This document shows, in pieces, positions 34,801-47,800 of a stretch of 64,000 nt of DNA; position 1 is the stretch's first letter, and each line of letters opens with the position of its first letter. Source of the stretch: Magnolia sinica (Eukaryota; Streptophyta; Magnoliopsida; Magnoliales; Magnoliaceae). The translations under genes and the position numbers were made by a program. The stretch spans positions 23,418,501-23,482,500 of the forward strand of contig NC_080577.1 in NCBI RefSeq assembly GCF_029962835.1, given 5' to 3'. Under the pieces are notes generated by a model. It was not told where the DNA came from, did no database searches, and was given only the letters and a program-made list of their open reading frames with translations.

Positions 34801-36239
34801 GAAATTAATTAAACTAGTCATTAATTATCACATCACAAAGGCCCTGATCTCAGGATTGAAGTCATTATTTTCTCAGCCTCTTATCACTTTTTGTTATTTT
34901 TAGGATAAAAATGCCTCTCCATCGTTCAACAGCTTATATTAGAATACCAAAGGGCTTTAAATAAAAGCGATGTGGCCCTACTAAATCAACAATTAAGGTC
35001 ACCTCTTAACCAATCTAATCCGTTTACTTTAATCGGATAGTTGTGAACCCATAGCAGGATGATTTTAATTTTTTTCTAGAGTTATCTGTAGCTCATAATT
35101 GCATTAGAGATGTGAGTTAATTCCGAACTGTTTCATCTAGTGTAGTCCATCTACAATGATTTTTTTCCTCCAAACTTGGACCGATGCCATGAAATTAAAA
35201 TCATTTTTATTTAGACGGCTTAAATCTGTTACAAGACTATCGAATGAGCCTGAGCCTCACGAGGGGTCTCAAGTGGCATTCAATAAGTGAGTCCTAGAAA
35301 GGTCATTTGGTCTTTTCTCCTTCTTTCTTGGTTTTTTTTTTTTTTTACCTTAAGGGGAGACAACAACAAAGAGCCGAAACTCTCAACAGCAATCCAGCGG
35401 GCCACGGTGTAGAATTGGTTCAAAAGTTGGGGCCCTTGTTGCATGAGGCCACTTGGCCTTCTTCAATTTTTTTTTAAGTGAACCACGCCAAGAGCCGAAA
35501 CTTCTTCCATTGTTAATAGTTATATAGACACACCACACTCTCCCAGTGGCATGGTGGTTTCGTTCGCTTCACAGTTATTTCTTTTTCTTTTGTAAGAACG
35601 GTTGTAATTTCTGAAATAGAATAGGATTTGGAGTTTGCATGAATGGTGGAGAGATTGGTGGTCCAATATGGAAAATTGGAGTTTATTCTTTTTCTTTCTT
35701 TTTTTTCTTGTAAAAGGCTAGGCAGTGAGGATCGTCGATTCACAGTATACCGCCGATAGACACGATCCATAGTATGTATTGGTAATCCACAATAAATGCC
35801 CCATTATGAAATTTCTTGATATCCAATGCGACCAAACACACCCAAACAGAAATTGAGCAGGATTCAAATTCAATGTGCTAGTGTGGCTCACCCAATGATC
35901 AGATCAGCTGATGTTTTGAGACACGCACCCTCATGATGGAGATCGCCCGATGAAGAGCTCCAATATCACACTTGTGCGTTGTTGCCACGTGACAGGCAAG
36001 TACACTTCACAAAGAGCACCTGAGCAAGTGCACTTTGCATTTCTCTCTCCCTGTATTTTGGTGACTGGAGGGCACAATATACAGTTCCATAAATATATTT
36101 TTTTGAATGATTATGATACATCACCATTTTCTCTCCCTCCACCATCGGCTTTTATGTTCCAAGGCCTGGCTTTTTCCATATACAAGTGAATAAACCAATA
36201 TGTTTACACATAAGCTGAAGGGACAAATGCTGTTGACGT
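34801..36239. other. Intergenic downstream of gene 2, unassigned
   Basis: AT-rich. This includes the expected 3' UTR of gene 2 close to 36239. No coding similarity seen. Confidence 0.5.
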
Positions 36240-37666
36240 TCATTCCTCCTTTGACTTACCCTCAGAGCTCAGCTGTCTCCCTAGCAAGACAAGCCCCAAA
36301 GCAGTGAACCCAGATAAGACAGTCGATGAATAGCACATCGCAAGCAGAGCACCCCTCAAGGACTGCATTTAGATGGAAGCGTTAGCAGGACCAGATGACA
36401 AACTTGAATCTGGTATCACCATTTAAAATAAGGCCAGTGGTATCGGTACCACCACAAGCTACAGTGTACAGGGCAGATGTGGGGCAGATGTGGGCCCACA
36501 TGATTCATGAATGAAATCCAACCCATCCATCAGATGCATCGGCCCATGTTAACCCCAGACCCTAAAAAATCAGGCTGATCCATGAATCAGGTGGACCACA
36601 CCATGGGGTACAAGCTGGGAGGGAACAACCACGCTTGATTTGTATGGAGAACCCGCCATGTTGTGTATGCGGCATATAGGCCATTCATCATGCATGAATG
36701 AAGGGTTAGGCCAAAACTCAGGGTGTTTTACAATTTAGGTTGGCCCTTATGCATTTAAAGGGTGGGTGTCCCCAATCCCCATACACATTGTTCCCTGTGT
36801 TTTGGCCCACCTGGGTGTCCGGATTGGGCTGATTTTTAGCACCTGGGGATAATCTAAGGTGACATGTCTGATGGACAGGTTGGATGGTCTGCATGCATCC
36901 TGTGGGCCCCACATCTGCCCAGTACATCATAAGCTTAAGGTGGTACCGCTACTAGAGCGCCCCCCTTAAAATAAACAAGTATTTCTGTTTACAAGCACCT
37001 TTGCTAATAGCAAAGCATTGTCATTCGCATACTGCAACGAGCTCTCCGGTATGCTTTGAATTCCTTGACTAAGTTGCCATGAGATAACCCTTGAATTGAA
37101 ATTCAAGCAGATAGTTCAGCAAAATCTTACTACCACATTGCATAGTACAAAAGACTCAATAGCTGTAACAGGGTGAAAGTTACCCAAACACAAAACCAAT
37201 TGCAGCTCCAATGTTTGCTTTCTCCACTGTCAACTCCACCTGTAAATCTCCAAACTGCAAATGGCAATAATATCTGTCTTGAATCCCTAATGGCGCAAAA
37301 TATAATATAACCTGTCCCAATCAATGCAAGATAACTAATTACCTTCAGCATCCTAGCTTCCTGTTTGGGTATTTCATCAGTTGTCGTAATGGGACTTGCA
37401 GATAGCAGCTTTCCAGCCTTAACCATTGCTTTGGCAATCTGCAATAGAAATCACAAATCCATCAGATACATCATTGGTATGAAGTACAGATTATGTTTAT
37501 CAAGCAAACTTTTACATGAAGATTTTATTATTTTATTATTTTTTTGAAGCTGGGATTGAACCTGCAATCTCATGACCGTGACAGAGAGAACCATCCAATT
37601 GAGCTGTGGGGTTCAACCCCTTTCAGTGGTGCGACCAAAAGTTAGGAAGAAAATAGTTGAACAAAT

Positions 37667-37716
<50 letters not shown>

Positions 37717-40700
37717 ATTGAGTTTCGGGTCGGATGGCTGCTGAGCTTATGTGCCTGGTGGATTACTAAGACAAGACATGCTACTGCCTCATTAGTTGTC
37801 TGTAAGTATACAAGAAATAACTAAATTTCCGGCACTGGGTGAGTCTGGAAAGTTTTAGGCTGTTTGTCACACAGCTCACATCCAACTAGAGATGTCTTGT
37901 TCATAGACCACAACCTTGATAGGATGATTCTAGCTACTGAAATTAATGACATGGCACACAAGCAAGCCAGTCAAGGTTGGGCTAGATTGCATGAGGACTT
38001 TGCTTTGAGGCATGCGAGGCATGCCAATTTTTTCTGGGGATTCTTGGGGCATTTCTTCTTCTTTGTATATTTCAGGATAATGCCTCATCATCCTCTATGT
38101 TTGTGCCCTTCCTTTTCTGTTTAATAAAATCCTGGTTACCCAAAAAGAAAATGTATAAAGGACAAATTTCTTGGACAGTTTCACACAACAAATTGTTCAT
38201 CTTGATACAAATTCCACAAATTCAAGGAAAATTTTAAAACTTTTAGAGCCATCTAATAGTACCCTCTGTAGCTCGCCTTGACCATATTGTCCCATTGTTT
38301 CCATATTGCATGAGGACTTCGCTTTGAGGCATGTCAATTTTTTTCTGGGGATTCTTGGGGCATTTCTTCTTCTTTGTATATTTCAGGATGATGCCTCATC
38401 ATCCTCTTTGTTTGTGCTCTTCCTTTTCTGTTTAATAAAATTCTGGTTACCCCAAAAGAAAATGTATAAAGGATAACGATTTGTTTGACAGTTTCACGCA
38501 AGGAGTAATCTTAATATAAATTCCACAAATTTAAGGAAAAATTTTAAACTTTTAAAGCCATCAAATAGTACCCTCTGTAGCTCGCCTTGACCATATTGTC
38601 CCATAGCTTCAAATCTCCTTCCAGCAGATACCAAGCGTTTCCCAAATGCTACAACAAGCAAAGAAAATGAGAGTTACAAAAAAAAAAAAAAATCATATAA
38701 GAAAATAAGTGCAATAAAAACATTTACATGTCTTGAATCTTGATTCTTGCCTGATTTGGCATTGTTTGTCAATGATCCTTGTAAGGAGGGGAGCTTGCTT
38801 GCTATACTATAGGAAGTTGACGTATCCGCTAGCTCCCATGCTTGAGATAGATTCAAGAGTATTTCTCCTAGCTCTTGACCACACTGTGAGTGATAGTTCA
38901 AAGTTACTCGAGTCAAGCTTCAGCAATTCATTTACCAATCCGTAACTGAGAAAAAAAATGTGTGGAAATGTACAACAGAAGGTCCCCCCCCCCCACTTTT
39001 TACATCATTAAGGTAATGTATGTTATTTAATGCATAATAAAGACCAAAAGCAATGCAATTATTGGTTTGATATAAATGTATTGTAAAAATTCATCCTTTT
39101 TTGTGAGTAACCTGGGACTAAATGTCGATATTGAGACCTATATTACCTAAAACACGAAACCATCCATGTTTTCCATTCTGGATCAGCATTCCAGATCATG
39201 TGTTATTTGTGGTCCAAATTGCTGTTTTTAGTGACCCAAAATTATCTCTTTATTCTTACTATTGATTAAGTTAATGCAAATTCATATTTAGTTATGTACA
39301 ATGTAGAGATTTATCATTTATACTTTTATATATTTAGTTATCTTATAACACTAAGCATCCAGGGCCTTTAATAATAACATTCACCGTTTCATATATAAAT
39401 TGCAATATGAGTTCATATATAAAAATATATTGCATACACAATGTATGTATTAGAGTGGCGCACATGATCCTACCACTAACGTACCACGTATTTAAGGAAG
39501 TAGCGTACCTTGCACCAGTTCCTGTAGTGTACCAAAGCAACCCGCGATCTAGGCGACCTTCATTGAGACCCATATGTCTTGACTGCCAAAGCAGGGGGCT
39601 CAACTCATGTTTAATGCAATCTTCTTCTTCTTCTTCTTCTTCTTTTTTATCGCATAGTATATTGTGTAATGTAGTATTTTGTTCTAATTAATTTATATGA
39701 ATGTTCACTGGGAGAGGCTAAGATGATGATGAGAGTTTTATATGAATGTTCAAGTACATTTTCTGAAGCCAAAACATGATGCGAATCTCTCGCTTTTAAC
39801 ATGATACAACACAATGACTATCAGGGGACAAGCCAGGGATATCTTCATTTACTATTCACAAGGCTGACCAAATCATCCATTAATTAAGACTAGAATACCA
39901 TTGTTGGCAATAAGATAGGCATAATATCTGACATCCCACTGTGTCTTGTAAGCTGACGGCCAACAAACATTTTGATGGGCTTGAAGAATAATACGCAATA
40001 CGGGCTGGGCACTGGAAGCCTATTGACATATTCCGGAGTGTAACTTGTCTGGAGACTGCTGGTATGACTTCTTTTTTTTTTTAACACACGCGCACACACT
40101 CACGCCGTAGTGGGATTTCACCACCTATAGGTACTCGAACCCTTGACCAGGTGTTGAAACTCCTAAGAGTCTACCACTGGAGTGGTATTACTTGTCCAGG
40201 CTTATCCCTACTCGATCTGGTTTCGGAGCTTGAGTTGCATGGTGACTCATTAAGTTGCCAACCAGAACCAAGTGGAGTCAGTTTTGGATGATCTTTAGAA
40301 CCATGGCCCATAAGACAGCTCTATGGACCTCGCTTTTTTCCCGCATACCATAAAACTAATGTTCTCTTAAGGTGATATAGTTGACAATAGGAATTATCCA
40401 ATGCCACACTTACTGGCGATATAGGTGATATGCACTTGCATTGAATAGGTGGGCCCCTCCTTGATTGGTCTGAACCTCTGGGTAAGTGCTCCCCCGACTC
40501 GGAATACCCACGGCCAAAAACTACACAATGATTGGGTGATCCTATCAACAGGTTGCAGATGAAGAATCACAGATAAAAACATGCAAAAATCCACATGCAT
40601 TGAGCAGACACCCATTTCTCCAACCGTTAGGATTGTCTGGTGAAAATGATTAGCTACAGGCAAAGCATATACAAAAGGGGATCACCTCTCTGATGCAAGG

Positions 40701-41520
40701 GCAAATACCACATTAGATCCTTCACAAAACATAATGTTCTTTCTTGCCAATACAATCATTTTTTAAAAAAAACATTGCCTGATTCATTTAAAAATACAGA
40801 TCAGCATTACCATGATCCTATTCTAAAAACGTCAAGAAATTTCGAAATTCGAATGAAAATCTCTTCAAGCAGGCAATTTTTAAGGGATTCTTCAAACAGA
40901 CATACTTCAAGTAGCTCTAACCTTGACCCCCCTGTTTCATTCATATCAAAACCCTAACCCGAATTCTCTCTTCAAAGCATCATAAAGAAGCTAACCTCAC
41001 CAACCACAGGCCCGTTCGAGAGATCAAAAGCCGCATCATTCAGCTTCGCCAATTCCCAAAAAACGCCAGTCAGTCAAACACGAGAAATCAACATCACTTC
41101 ATTAAACGCAAAATAAGGAAATCTCTTACATCAATCCGAAGGTCATTAGGGAGCTTCGCGAAGTAATCCGAGGGGAGACGGAAGCTGTCCTGCAAAAAAC
41201 GGAAACCCCGCCGCCTTTGATAGAAGGAAAAAGGACGAAACCTAACCCTAGAAAAGGGTTTGGAATGTAGAGAAAATGCTTACGGCGAGTTCTTGGAAGA
41301 GAGAGAGAGCCTCTTCCTGATCGAGGGATTTGGGAGAACCCGATTCGGCGAGAGCGAATGAGATAGAGAGGGGTCTGGTTTTAGAGATTTTTCTCTTGGA
41401 AGGTTTGAGAGAGAGAAGGGAAGGGATATGGTGGGGATTCTGGCGGAAGAGGAGGGTAGGAGAGGAAGAAGCAGCAGCCGCAGCGCTGGAGATAGACGGA
41501 GAGATGAGAAGAGCAGCCAT
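36240..41520 (-). CDS. Plastid-type membrane protein of unknown function, complete, nine exons
   Basis: Exons: 41520-41284, 41189-41130, 41043-40996, 38883-38751, 38648-38572, 37438-37343, 37254-37184, 37089-36999, 36362-36240 (stop TGA). They sum to 936 bp, 311 residues, every phase consistent. The first 55 residues are Ser/Arg-rich and poor in acidic residues, like a chloroplast transit peptide (MAALLISPSISSAA). Conserved plant blocks follow: SFRLPSDYFAKLPNDLRIDL, NDAAFDLSNGPVVGECGQEL, AFGKRLVSAGRRFEAMGQYG. Two hydrophobic segments: IGAAIGFVFGVISW and ALLAMCYSSTVLSGFTALGL. I recognise the family as conserved in land plants, but I know no function. Intron 4 uses a GC donor. Gene 3 ends 1.66 kb upstream on the same strand. 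Confidence 0.88.
36432..36965. mobile_element. Mutator-type foldback element in gene 2 intron 8
   Basis: Perfect 9-bp duplication ttaaaataa at 36423-36431 and 36966-36974. Arms of about 150-200 bp are inverted: ggtatcggtaccacc..gggcagatgtggg at the left, agcggtaccacc..gggcagatgtggg inwards from the right. Nine-base duplications with long TIRs indicate Mutator superfamily. The right duplication ends 24 bp from the exon 8 donor. Confidence 0.88.
37548..37628 (-). mobile_element. tRNA-derived SINE head
   Basis: Minus strand: A-box tagctcaattggatgg-like (cagctcaattggatgg) and B-box ggttcaatccc, then cagcttcaaaaaaat. It does not close into a full tRNA, so I call it a SINE fragment. Confidence 0.6.
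37669..37715. repeat. (TC)n microsatellite
   Basis: About 23 TC units in gene 2 intron 5. Confidence 0.95.
37986..38612. repeat. Tandem duplication of about 315 bp that copies the end of exon 5
   Basis: Copy A 37986-38304, copy B 38305-38612. Both run from attgcatgaggact to attgtcccat. Copy B overlaps the last 41 bp of real exon 5 (38572-38648). Copy A therefore has a decoy exon tail (about 38263-38304) with the same donor AGG|GTACTATT but no first half. A LINE-like 3' tail (ctgtttaataaaatcctgg) is part of the unit. Confidence 0.85.
38749..38750 (-). other. GC splice donor of gene 2 intron 4
   Basis: The sequence is TCAG|GCAAGA, and the acceptor is gttgtag|CATTTGGG. Only this join keeps NAKS-AFGKR in frame. 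The next GT downstream (CAT|GTAAAT) would shift the frame. GC donors usually have a strong AG|GCAAG context, as here. Confidence 0.8.
38884..40995. other. Gene 2 intron 3 (2.1 kb)
   Basis: AT-rich, with a C-run at 38983-38993 and a (CTT)n near 39625. A SINE lies at 40071-40182. Nothing else recognised. Confidence 0.6.
40071..40182 (-). mobile_element. tRNA-derived SINE with target duplication
   Basis: Minus strand: cagtggtagactcttagg (A box), gggttcgagtacc (B box), ggtggtgaaatcccactac, tail gcgtgtgttaaaaaaaa. Flanks tggtatgactt (40060-40070) and tggtattactt (40183-40193), 10 of 11. Same family as 555-690. A partial third copy lies near 32750-32815. Confidence 0.85.
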
Positions 41521-41599
41521 CCAATTCGCTCGTTGCGAAATGTAACGAAACGTTGTGGATTTTGGGCGGTGCTTTCTGGAGTGGAGCGGATTAGGTGGG

Positions 41600-41765
41600 A
41601 CCCCGGCCTAACCCAAGACGGTACGGCCCTTAGCGTGGGCCCCACCCTAATGTTTTTACTTTGCATCCACCCCGTCCATCCGTTTTTTCAGATCATTTTA
41701 GGTAATTATCCAAAAAATGAATAAGATTTAATTATCAGGTGGACCATATTCTAGGAACTCGAGTG
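41600..41765. repeat. Foldback-family arm in the gene 2 promoter
   Basis: gcgtgggccccaccctaatg, cccgtccatccgttttttca, gatcattttaggtaatt and caggtggaccatattctag, in family order. It starts about 80 bp upstream of the gene 2 ATG. Confidence 0.7.
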
Positions 41766-43177
41766 TGGTAGAGCTGTCTACCTATTGTACACGTGCGAGG
41801 GTGAAGCAGCAATCGGAACCGTTCATCTGTTGTTTGCTGCGTTTGATTGAAACTTTTTTAAGATTAAGGTTAATTGGAAGTAGGAGAAATTGAAGGAACA
41901 AATGTAATTAACGGTTTAAATTCAGTGAATAAAACTGATGGCTGGAACTGCTCTGGATGGTCGGTCGTGATGGTTACAAAACCTCGCAAAATGTGCTGGG
42001 ATTAATCACATGGAGTGGGCTCCACCAACATTAGTGTGGATTCGACCTATTGTGGGGCGCATGTGGTGTGTGGATGAAATCTAGCCCATCCAACAGGTTC
42101 ATGTCATCTGTCAATCAAACACCCACTCAAAAACCTTCCAAATTAGGTGTGGCCCACCTGAATACTGCAACAAGTTGATTTTTTAGCTTTTGATCTTCAT
42201 GATGTGGTGATTAACAAGCTAAATTGGCCAAAGCATCGTGTTGCGAAATGTCATGCAGAGATCCATAACGAAAAGAGTAAAAATGGTAAAATCATGATTT
42301 TATAATTCTCCCATCCAAATGGATAGTAAAATTAATCATTATAATGCTCCCATCATTTACCAGCAATCATTATAATGCTCCCATCATAAACTCCTGTTCA
42401 AAGAATGGAAATAAATTCCTTGCAAACCAAAATAAACATTTATTCTCAATATGAAAATGTGCTTTATTAAAAAAAACAAAATAAAATTATAATGCTAACT
42501 ACAAAATGGACAGTTTATACAAATACCCTTCTTATGTTTTGCACTTCCATTTTCTCGTAATAGTAACCAAAACATTAAAATACAACAACAAAACTTGGAC
42601 CCATTGTCCATGGGGCCATGATCCAAGCCCTTCAATAATCCTACCGTTGAGGAAGAAAATGCAAAAATAGTCCCCATTCAATCTAGAAAACCCCAGTTAG
42701 CTAGAATTTTCCATTCTAATGGACTTTCAGTAGATGCCCACTTTCAAAAATTGAAAACCCTCATCACTTGTTAATTATCAAGCACCAATCAAGATCTGCA
42801 CCATACATAAACTGGGCCCAACCAATGATGGACAAGACCATACTGCAAAAATCACAATGGTCACGGTTTCGAATCAGACTGACATTCGGCACAATTCGAT
42901 AGTATTCGGGATATATAAGTTTAATCACCACAAAATTTTCCAAATTGTACAATTATTGAAAACCCACAACCTTGTCCCCAGGGACTGGATGAAATCACAG
43001 CTTTCTAAACCTGTATGTACATCACTACAATTTACAAAGGCTTTTCCTAACAAAAGGACGACACCCAACTAAAAGCCTTTGTGCATTTTGGAAACACAAA
43101 CACCAGAGAGACACTGGACTGCACCTGACCCAAAAGCAGGTCAGTTTTTTTTTTTTCTTCATCTTTAAGATTTATTT
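41766..43177. other. Intergenic between genes 2 and 3
   Basis: A further foldback arm at about 42005-42190 (gtggtgtgtggatgaaatct, agcccatccaacaggttc). A short direct repeat ataatgctcccatcat at 42340 and 42375. The rest, including the likely 3' UTR of gene 3 (AATAAA on the minus strand right after the stop), is AT-rich. Confidence 0.6.
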
Positions 43178-44825
43178 TTACGTCACACGCTCTAGATGGC
43201 CCATGTACTCCTCGTAGCCATACAGCAGGTCATCCTCCATGGTCTGTGGCAGGCTGAAACCCAGAGGTTCCATTGCAGCCTCTGGACCCGGCTGGTGTTC
43301 CAAAGGATACCAGCTCTCCGGATGAAATTCTGAGGATCCAGAGGCGCTTCCGAGATGCGCATGATCAGTCTGTGTGCAGCTGTGTGGCACAGATGGCTGC
43401 ATGCTTGGAGATGTGGGGTCCATTGACAAGGGAAGCTGTGGGGTCCAGTTATAATCAAAGTCTAATGGGTTTGGATGGGTCCCGCCTGGTGCAAGATTCC
43501 CAAACTGATACGTGTTTGGATCCATATTCGATTGACCACCATATGCTTGGGGTTGCGGAGGGACAGTATGTAAGTGGAAATCTCCAAAGCTGCCGTTGCT
43601 GTTTGGGTGAGTGGAGACCTCAAACGTACTCAGTTCTGAATCAATGCTGGTGAGGAGATCCTGCCACCTTCTCTGTTGTACATCCTCCCTTGCCACTACT
43701 TGTGGAGTTTGAGTCCTTGACTGTGTTGCAGTGTACGCCCGATTGCTGTTTGATGGACCATATCCAGATCGGTTTCCTGTTGAAAAAGTGCGTCTGGCAG
43801 GTTCTACCCTTTTGACTTTTAGATGCTGATGCCCAAATTGCGGTCCCAAGTTACCACCTCTCTCCCTACTGATAGCATGTGTCCCCGGCACTAATGGTTG
43901 TGATCTGTTCGGATACGGAGCTAATCTGTGTCTTCCATGCATGGGCCTTGAGTGCTGACTATGTCTATGGCTTATGATATTCGGCGGGCCAAAACTGGTA
44001 GAGCAAACACGGAGGTGGGTTGATTTTGAGACCGAGGCTTGCAATGGAATAGAGCCAACATTACGGGATTGGGGTAATGGGAGTGTTGGTTCTGGGTTGT
44101 GCCAGGAGGGTGTTATTGATAAGGTAGTATCGGGAAGCTTTCGTACAGGCGGTGCTGCCATGTTGCCTTGCTTGAAACACTTCCTTTCAGCTTTCCATAT
44201 TTCCTCTTTATCGGTGGAATGGCAATGGCCAGTAGTGGAAATGCCAGTGACCCAGTAGATACATGGGGCCCGTTCCTCACAAACATAACAGTGGCACTGC
44301 ATTTACCAAGTAAAAATCAATCAACCAACTGATCACGACAGAACATAAACTAAAGAAAACAAAAAATAAAATACAAAAAAAGGGGAAAGAAATTAAGCAA
44401 AAGCTGGTATTTGAGGCTATGTTTTGCCTCACAAGCACCAAAATGCAAGTGATATATGCTCAGGACCTTTCCCTTACACGTCTCACTTGTGATTTGGGGC
44501 CAACAAACTGGAAAGCAGACGCCTGCTCAATGTGGGACACTTTGCCTTAATGCGATTCAAGCTCTACTGTACCACTTTTCTGCTCTGCTTCAAAGATGGG
44601 ATGACTGAAGCTCTCAGGTCTCAGCCTAACGTCATTACATACATAAACTGCAGCCAACCCTTTCAAGGCACATCCAAAATGGCCTGTACTAAGATCCACA
44701 CAGTTTTAAATGACACAATTTCAAGTGGAGGATCTTACCAGGTGGCAATGCTTCTCATGTGGTGTGGAACTGAAAGGAAATTTTGCACACAGGTGCCGTG
44801 GATGAGGGTAGTCTCTGCATGCTAT
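43178..44825 (-). CDS. Gene 3 exons 2 and 3
   Basis: Exon 2 (44825-44739, 29 codons) runs IACRDYPHPRHLC to HEKHCHL. A 442-bp intron separates it from exon 3 (44296-43178), which opens CHCYVCEERAPCIYW. The Cys/His block is thus split across the intron between HCHL and CHCYVC. Confidence 0.88.
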
Positions 44826-47800
44826 CTGCAAAAAAGGAATAGAGAGTTTCTAAATCAAGGTCCAGATCTCAGGTTCTTTTAAAAGGTATGTCTATGTTAA
44901 ATCAAGGGCCACACCTCAAATTCTGGACAAGGGATGGCTATGTTTACTGGTCTACTTCACGTAAATTCGATATAATTTCACAGCCAAGAGATCTAAACAA
45001 CCATTCAAGTGGCTACGACAACAGAAGCTTCCAAAATCAGTTGAGATGGTGCTTAAAAAACAAGCCGTTACGCCAAATTCATTTCCATGTTAGAGAACTT
45101 GTGCATGGAACAACTCTGCTTCATGGGAATCCATCTTGGGACAAGCAGAATGTTGATGAAGGCCATTACAGAAAACATTTTTGTCCATCTCACATATGAA
45201 GGGATGGTATAGGGGTAGATGTATGGTGGAGATCTTTACAGTTCTTTGGCCTCACTAGGGTGATGTTGCCTTCGACAATGACTCCTCTAGAAGCATGGGA
45301 TGGTGTGCACTTTGGGGGAAGGAGAAAGTCCTTGCAGTGCCTAGCTCTCCTAGCAAGGTTGCAGCCAACTTGGAAGGAAAGCAATAATAGAAAGTTCACT
45401 AATGAAGCTGAGTCACCAGATTTGGTGTTCATCAAGGGTCATAGGAGAGCTATTTGTCATGGGCTAAATATCTCCCCAAGCTTAGACCGTACAACACTTG
45501 TACATAAACTCCTTTGTGGACAAGTCAGCCTACCACCCAACAAACTCTAGAAACTTCCTAATATCTCCATACTACTTTACACACTACTACCATTCTCGAG
45601 AATGCTCCACACAACTCTATGCACTATTTACAAGCGTCTTAATCTACAAGAAGAGCCAAGATTGGCTTTCTTGGAGTATCCTCTTGGGGAGATAGGTGGT
45701 CTTGGGTGTTTTATTTTCTGTGGCTTCTCTTTTCAATAGAATTGTGCTAATCTTGAAAAGGAAAAAGAGAAACACTATGGCAGTGACCGGTAAGGGACCC
45801 CTAGTCGCATTGCTTATGTGGCTTGGTTCAATGTATAGTGAGAACATGTGAGTTAAAAAGAAAATGCATGTATTTAGAATGAATAGATCAGTCCAAACCT
45901 CCGCACTTCATCAAAGTGGTAATACAAGGATGGAAAAGAAAAGAAAAGGAAAAAAAGAAAAGAAGAAAGAACTATTCATCAGCATGTAAGCATGACACAA
46001 ACACTCACAGGTAACAATGCATACATAATTGATCCATATTCCATAGTGCATACATGGGAAAATTCGCTCATAAGTACATACAAAAAAAGATGCATATGAA
46101 TATAGACTGCATACATACAGATTAGAGACAGAAAATTGCCCGTGCAAATCACGTCACTGCAATTGAAAGAACCCCTTGTTACTGTAACCTTCACTACTTG
46201 AGATATACCATCTCAAGTGACCTCCTCCCTCCAGGAATATTCTTCCTTTATATGCCTGAGTGCATTGCTCTAACTAATTTACTTGGGACTCCTTTTCATT
46301 GTTTATGCTCACAAATCAATGAGAACTTTGTATGCCAACATTATTCTACGTAATGTTAGCATGTGTGTGTATACATACATACACTTCTCACTTCTCAGAT
46401 GATTAAAATGTCACCTCATTCTAGCTGAAATGGCGCAGATCGGTCTAGGTTTAGAAGGATGCGATCAACCACAACGTGATTCCAGTGGTAATTGATTTGC
46501 CATTTGTCCAAAACAATTTCTGCACGTGAATGTGAATATGTTGAAATTTTCATCAACGATGAGATACTAAGTATAATTCCCACCACCTGCATCAAGGATG
46601 AGATACCAAGTGTAATTCCCAGCACCTGCATATACAGTCCAGAAACTGGAGATGGGTTTGAACAGAAATTTTGGTTTAGAATCCATAAAACAAATTTCTA
46701 GCAATTGGGTCTTGATTCCCAGCAATTAGGAACAAAATCCAGTACTAAAACAGATCTTCACCAAGCTAAAAAAAGAATCCTGGCAACCTCAAGAACCAAT
46801 ATAACATACAAGATTCAAATGTGCATTGCAAAAGGAGGAGAGAACGCTTCAACAATACCAATAAAATTAAGCACCAACACCCAAAACCCAAAAACCCAAA
46901 AACTCGTTTTGGTTTTGTGTCTGTATGTCTGCATGACAACCCCTTTATACCCCTTTACAACTCTAAAAAGTCAAACCCATTTCAAATCCCAGCCATTGGC
47001 TAAATCTAATCTCAGCTCTAAAATTCATTAGCAAGATTCGAGAACAAACCTTTTAAAATCCTCAAGTAATCCAACATTGCCAGCTGTCCAAAAGCCCCAA
47101 ACATTTTGGACTCTGTTTCCCCAAAAGCTCCAACTGTCCGTAGGCAATATTCACGCAAAAAGGCGAGGGCAAATGCAGCCGGCATGGTCAGCTCTTCCTG
47201 CTGATTTGGACTGTTTTGTGAATATGCTATTTGGCTGTATATAAGGTCCCTCTTCAGAATGTATAAGGTCCCTCTTCAGAATGTTTAAGCACCCACCTCA
47301 GATCCATCCCTTCCCCTAAATCTTCCTCTTCTCCTGCATCTTTTCTTCCTTTCAGATTTTGCATCACAAGATCTGGTTCAGGGAATTTGCATTTCTATCA
47401 CTATTCAAATGTGTTTTGCTAATGCCCTGAGCTGCATGGGGATGTTAGCAACATCGCCATAGCTTTTGAATGACATGCAGGATGCCCAATCTTCCATTTG
47501 AATGACATGCAGCATCCCACATTTCACTCAAAAGCTTTGGGGCCACATGAGGGCAGGGACATAAGGAAAAACCCTGTGTGTTAAAAAAATGAGTATTAAA
47601 AAAAAAAAAAATAACAATAATAAACAAATTCAGGACTGAAGATTCAAGATGTCGCTCTCCTTTTTACATGCCAAACTACAGTATCAGGCAGCGTGATGTT
47701 AGCAGCCTCACAGATGAAGTTCCTTCCTTTTGGAGTTATTTCTGTTTTCTTCTTTCTTCAATCCCACCTCCTTTTTTTTTTCCTGAAATTTTAGCCTGAA

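Noticed and set aside
43273..44258. Plus-strand open frames across 43.2-44.3 kb
   Set aside because: Antisense shadows of the large third exon of gene 3, which has conserved blocks and consistent splice phases on the minus strand.
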